Positions 61,886-64,000 of a stretch of 64,000 nucleotides of DNA are shown here, piece after piece (positions within the stretch are counted from its first letter, which is position 1; every line of letters begins with the position of its first letter). The stretch is from Herpetosiphon gulosus (GTDB lineage: Bacteria > Chloroflexota > Chloroflexia > Chloroflexales > Herpetosiphonaceae). The notes under the pieces are model-generated. The model did no database searches, had not been told where the DNA came from, and saw only the letters and a program-made list of their open reading frames with translations. A program made the translations under genes and the position numbers. The stretch covers positions 248,001 through 312,000 of the forward strand of contig NZ_BAABRU010000007.1 in NCBI RefSeq assembly GCF_039545135.1, in the 5' to 3' direction.

Positions 61886-62632
61886 CTACAATTCAACTGG
61901 CAATTGCTCGGCCAAGCGAATGCCAGCAAGGCTCAAAGGGCAGCGATAGGCATAAATTTCAACGCCACGGGCAGCGACTGCGGCCAAAGTTTCAGCAAAG
62001 GCTGGATCAATTTGGCGGTTGACGGCAACCCGCTGAGCATCGCCACGTTGCACAATAAAAATCACGGCTGTGCGCCGCCCTTGTTCATGCAATTCGGCCA
62101 ATTCGAGCAAGTGTCGGCGGCCCCGCACGGTCGGCGCATCGGGAAACAAGGCCAAACTATGCTCAGCATCACCGACACTTTTCACCTCGACCAGCCATGG
62201 GCAATCGCCGCCATGACGCTTGGCTTTGGTTGGTGGAGCCGGAGCTAAACCAAAATCAAAGCGGCTTGCCCCAAGTTTGACTTCACGCTCAATATGGCTA
62301 TATTCAGCAAAAGGCGCGAGGGTTTGCGCTCGCAGGGCAGCCTCAACCAAACGATTTGGCAAGCCTGTATCCAATGAAACCAGTTCGTCAGCCTCATACA
62401 CTCCGGCTACTTGATAGGCAGTTTTACGGCCTTCGGCTGGTTTGTGGCCTAGCACCAGCTGCGCTCCTGGCACGAGTTTGGTCAATAAACGGCCTCGATC
62501 AGCCAAATGCGCCTGAACAATTACCCCATCGGCCAATTGAGCCAGCACCAAAAAGCGATTTGGTCGCTCCAAAAAAGTGGCTTGCACCAACGGCGCACCG
62601 CCAACTAAGGCAACTTGAATTGTTGTTTCCAC
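61886..62632 (-). CDS. sfsA: SfsA family protein (sugar fermentation stimulation)
   Basis: About 248 residues from a GTG preceded by AAGG; a TATAAT-like element overlaps the alternative upstream ATG at 62665, which argues against that start. The SfsA features are PNRFLVLAQLADGVIVQAHLADRGRL near the start and a nuclease-like core with VEVKSVG and FPDAPTVRGRRHL. SfsA has a PD-(D/E)XK-like fold and binds DNA; its true role is not settled. Confidence 0.88.
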   Translation of the reverse strand: METTIQVALVGGAPLVQATFLERPNRFLVLAQLADGVIVQAHLADRGRLLTKLVPGAQLVLGHKPAEGRKTAYQVAGVYEADELVSLDTGLPNRLVEAALRAQTLAPFAEYSHIEREVKLGASRFDFGLAPAPPTKAKRHGGDCPWLVEVKSVGDAEHSLALFPDAPTVRGRRHLLELAELHEQGRRTAVIFIVQRGDAQRVAVNRQIDPAFAETLAAVAARGVEIYAYRCPLSLAGIRLAEQLPVEL

Positions 62633-62748
62633 AATGGCCCTTACCACTAAAAAAACGAAGTCCATTATAGCCTTAATCAGCTTGGTACAGCGTGGTACAA
62701 TGGCTTGCGGTCGTTAATCACCGATAAAAACTGATAAAGGATTGAGGT

Positions 62749-63291
62749 ATGCTGGCAGTTTTGCAGCATTGGTTTTATGTTTTGCGCTCACGGTTAGTCA
62801 TGGGAACGCGCCGACTCTATCGGCGACTTGGCGGCAAAGTTAAGCCGCGGGTCAACCAAATTACTGAGCAATTATACCTTGGCGGCTTTTTCGATCTCCA
62901 CGATTGGCAGATTTTACACGCTCAAGGTGTGCGGGTGACGGTCAATCTCCAAGCTGAGCGCCAAGATCAGTTTGGCACGTTAGGCAACGAGGGCTACCTA
63001 TGGCTGCCAACCATGGATCGCCAAGCACCTAGCCCTGAAGCGCTCCAACAAGGCGTGGCTTTTGTGCAACAAGCTATCGAGACTGACCACAAGGTGCTGA
63101 TCCATTGTCATGCTGGCATGAGCCGTTCAGCTACCTTATGTACAGCTGTGCTGATTGCCCAAGGCATGGATTTAGAAGACGCATGGAATTTAGTTAAGGC
63201 GCGTCGCCCAATTGTGCATTTGCATCCCTGGCAACGCCGAGCTTTAGAGCAATTTGCCCACGATTGGGCACAACAAGGAGCAGAATCATGA
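62749..63291 (+). CDS. Dual-specificity protein phosphatase
   Basis: 180 residues. The P-loop is IHCHAGMSRSATL (HCxxGxxRS), preceded by the general-acid region LPTMDRQAPSPE. It is a DSP/PTP-like phosphatase; the target may be phospho-Tyr/Ser protein or a phosphoinositide. An N-terminal hydrophobic stretch (LQHWFYVL) is short. Its stop overlaps the next start (ATGA). Confidence 0.88.
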   Translation: MLAVLQHWFYVLRSRLVMGTRRLYRRLGGKVKPRVNQITEQLYLGGFFDLHDWQILHAQGVRVTVNLQAERQDQFGTLGNEGYLWLPTMDRQAPSPEALQQGVAFVQQAIETDHKVLIHCHAGMSRSATLCTAVLIAQGMDLEDAWNLVKARRPIVHLHPWQRRALEQFAHDWAQQGAES

Positions 63292-64000
63292 GTTTTGCGG
63301 GCAAAACTGCCATTATCACTGGAGCATCATCGGGCATTGGCAAGTTGATCGCCGAAGGTTTGGCGCGTGGTGGGGCCAATGTGGTGCTCGCCGCCCGTTC
63401 AGCCGAGCAACTAAACGATCTGGCGGCAGCCATCAACCAAACCGGAGCCAAGGCACTCGCAGTTGCCACTGATGTTAGCGATGTGCAGGCAGTTCAAGCT
63501 TTGATCGATCAAGCCGTCGCCAGCTTTGGGCGGGTCGATTTGCTGATCAATAATGCTGGTTATGGGGTCTTTGATTCGATTGAGCAGATTGAATGGAAGC
63601 ATCTCGAAGGCATGATCACGGTTAATTATTTTGGGGCAATGCATTGTATTCGGGCGGTCTTGCCTGTCATGCGCAAGCAAAATAGTGGCCATATTGTGAA
63701 TGTAGCTTCGGTGGCAGGCTTGGTTTCAACCCACAACATGGGCAGTTATTCAGCTTCAAAACATGCTTTGATGGCGGCCTCTGAGGCCTTGCAAATTGAA
63801 TTGCGGGGCACGCCGATCAAATGTTCATTAGTTTGCCCTGCCCCAATCGCCACGCCATTTTTTGATTCCGCCGACTTCAATAAGATGTCGCGCTTTGCCT
63901 CAATCTTTGGCATGCTCAAGCCTCACGATGTCACTGAGATTGTGCTGCATGTGGCGGCCAACCCCACGACTCAGCGGGTTATTCCGCGGATTTATCATGT
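63288..64000 (+). CDS. Short-chain dehydrogenase, 3' end outside window
   Basis: At least 237 residues, running off the right edge. Classical SDR motifs: TGASSGIG (cofactor loop), NNAG (LLINNAGYG), Ser/Tyr/Lys with VASVAGL and YSASKHA. The start is an ATGA overlap with the phosphatase gene. The substrate is unknown. Confidence 0.88.
   Translation, partial: MSFAGKTAIITGASSGIGKLIAEGLARGGANVVLAARSAEQLNDLAAAINQTGAKALAVATDVSDVQAVQALIDQAVASFGRVDLLINNAGYGVFDSIEQIEWKHLEGMITVNYFGAMHCIRAVLPVMRKQNSGHIVNVASVAGLVSTHNMGSYSASKHALMAASEALQIELRGTPIKCSLVCPAPIATPFFDSADFNKMSRFASIFGMLKPHDVTEIVLHVAANPTTQRVIPRIYH

Noticed and set aside
1-64000. Search by eye for tRNA, rRNA, CRISPR arrays and insertion sequences
   Set aside because: None found; no GTTCGAATC-type T-arm in a cloverleaf context and no evenly spaced repeats. 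A tool-based scan could still find a missed tRNA.

Overview
This 64 kb window reads as a chromosomal segment of a free-living, filamentous-type Chloroflexota, most probably Herpetosiphon or a close relative. That call is an inference from near-50% GC with short intergenic gaps, many AAGGAG ribosome sites, Chloroflexota-style secreted enzymes with Thr/Pro-rich linkers (chitinase, large subtilase), T-box control, and intergenic repeat families of a kind I associate with this group. There is no rRNA gene, no tRNA gene that I can see, no CRISPR array and no obvious prophage or insertion sequence. The window looks like ordinary chromosome with a few small foreign-looking, AT-rich inserts.

Layout. 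1-12.7 kb: a two-component kinase and a stand-alone receiver, three GNAT acetyltransferases, class I FBP aldolase, a phosphoribosyltransferase, a NUDIX hydrolase, a YcaQ/AlkZ-like glycosylase, an alcohol dehydrogenase and a Cache-HAMP-SpoIIE phosphatase. 13-17 kb: a tight run headed by the site-2 protease rseP, including a membrane-anchored Cas4-like nuclease split over two overlapping genes, a zinc-ribbon protein, a PTPS/QueD-like enzyme, an L7/L12-tail membrane protein and a degenerate DHODH-like barrel. 17-22.6 kb: a CheY-like protein, a Mn/Zn ABC uptake operon, deoB and an aldo/keto reductase. 22.8-28.2 kb: a secreted subtilase, then a two-gene AAA ATPase plus PIN-like nuclease unit of partly foreign composition. 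28.2-31.4 kb (minus strand): thrS, two hypothetical genes and, at the head, a T-box leader.

31.7-41.6 kb: an AlkD-like repair protein, an ABC exporter half with a degenerate Walker B, a second output-less receiver, a secreted GH18 chitinase, an M24 peptidase, small membrane proteins, and a compact type II restriction-modification unit (controller with C-box-like operator, BglII/BstYI-like endonuclease, beta-class methyltransferase). 41.6-50.4 kb: a polar amino-acid ABC operon, a DHA2 drug exporter, a FeeM-like acyltransferase, an M20 peptidase that has lost most metal ligands, and a GH37 trehalase. 50.5-64 kb: an HD protein, a trehalose synthesis operon (otsA-treS-otsB), an EcsC/TerB-like membrane protein, a SpoIID/peptidoglycan-binding protein, translin-aroA-reductase, sfsA, a dual-specificity phosphatase and a 3'-truncated short-chain dehydrogenase.

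The most interesting parts are the AAA-PIN pair (26.4-28.2 kb), the restriction-modification unit (39.4-41.3 kb), the split membrane Cas4-like nuclease (14.2-14.9 kb), the T-box whose first downstream gene is not a synthetase, and at least five families of dispersed intergenic palindromes, some of which appear to serve as terminators.
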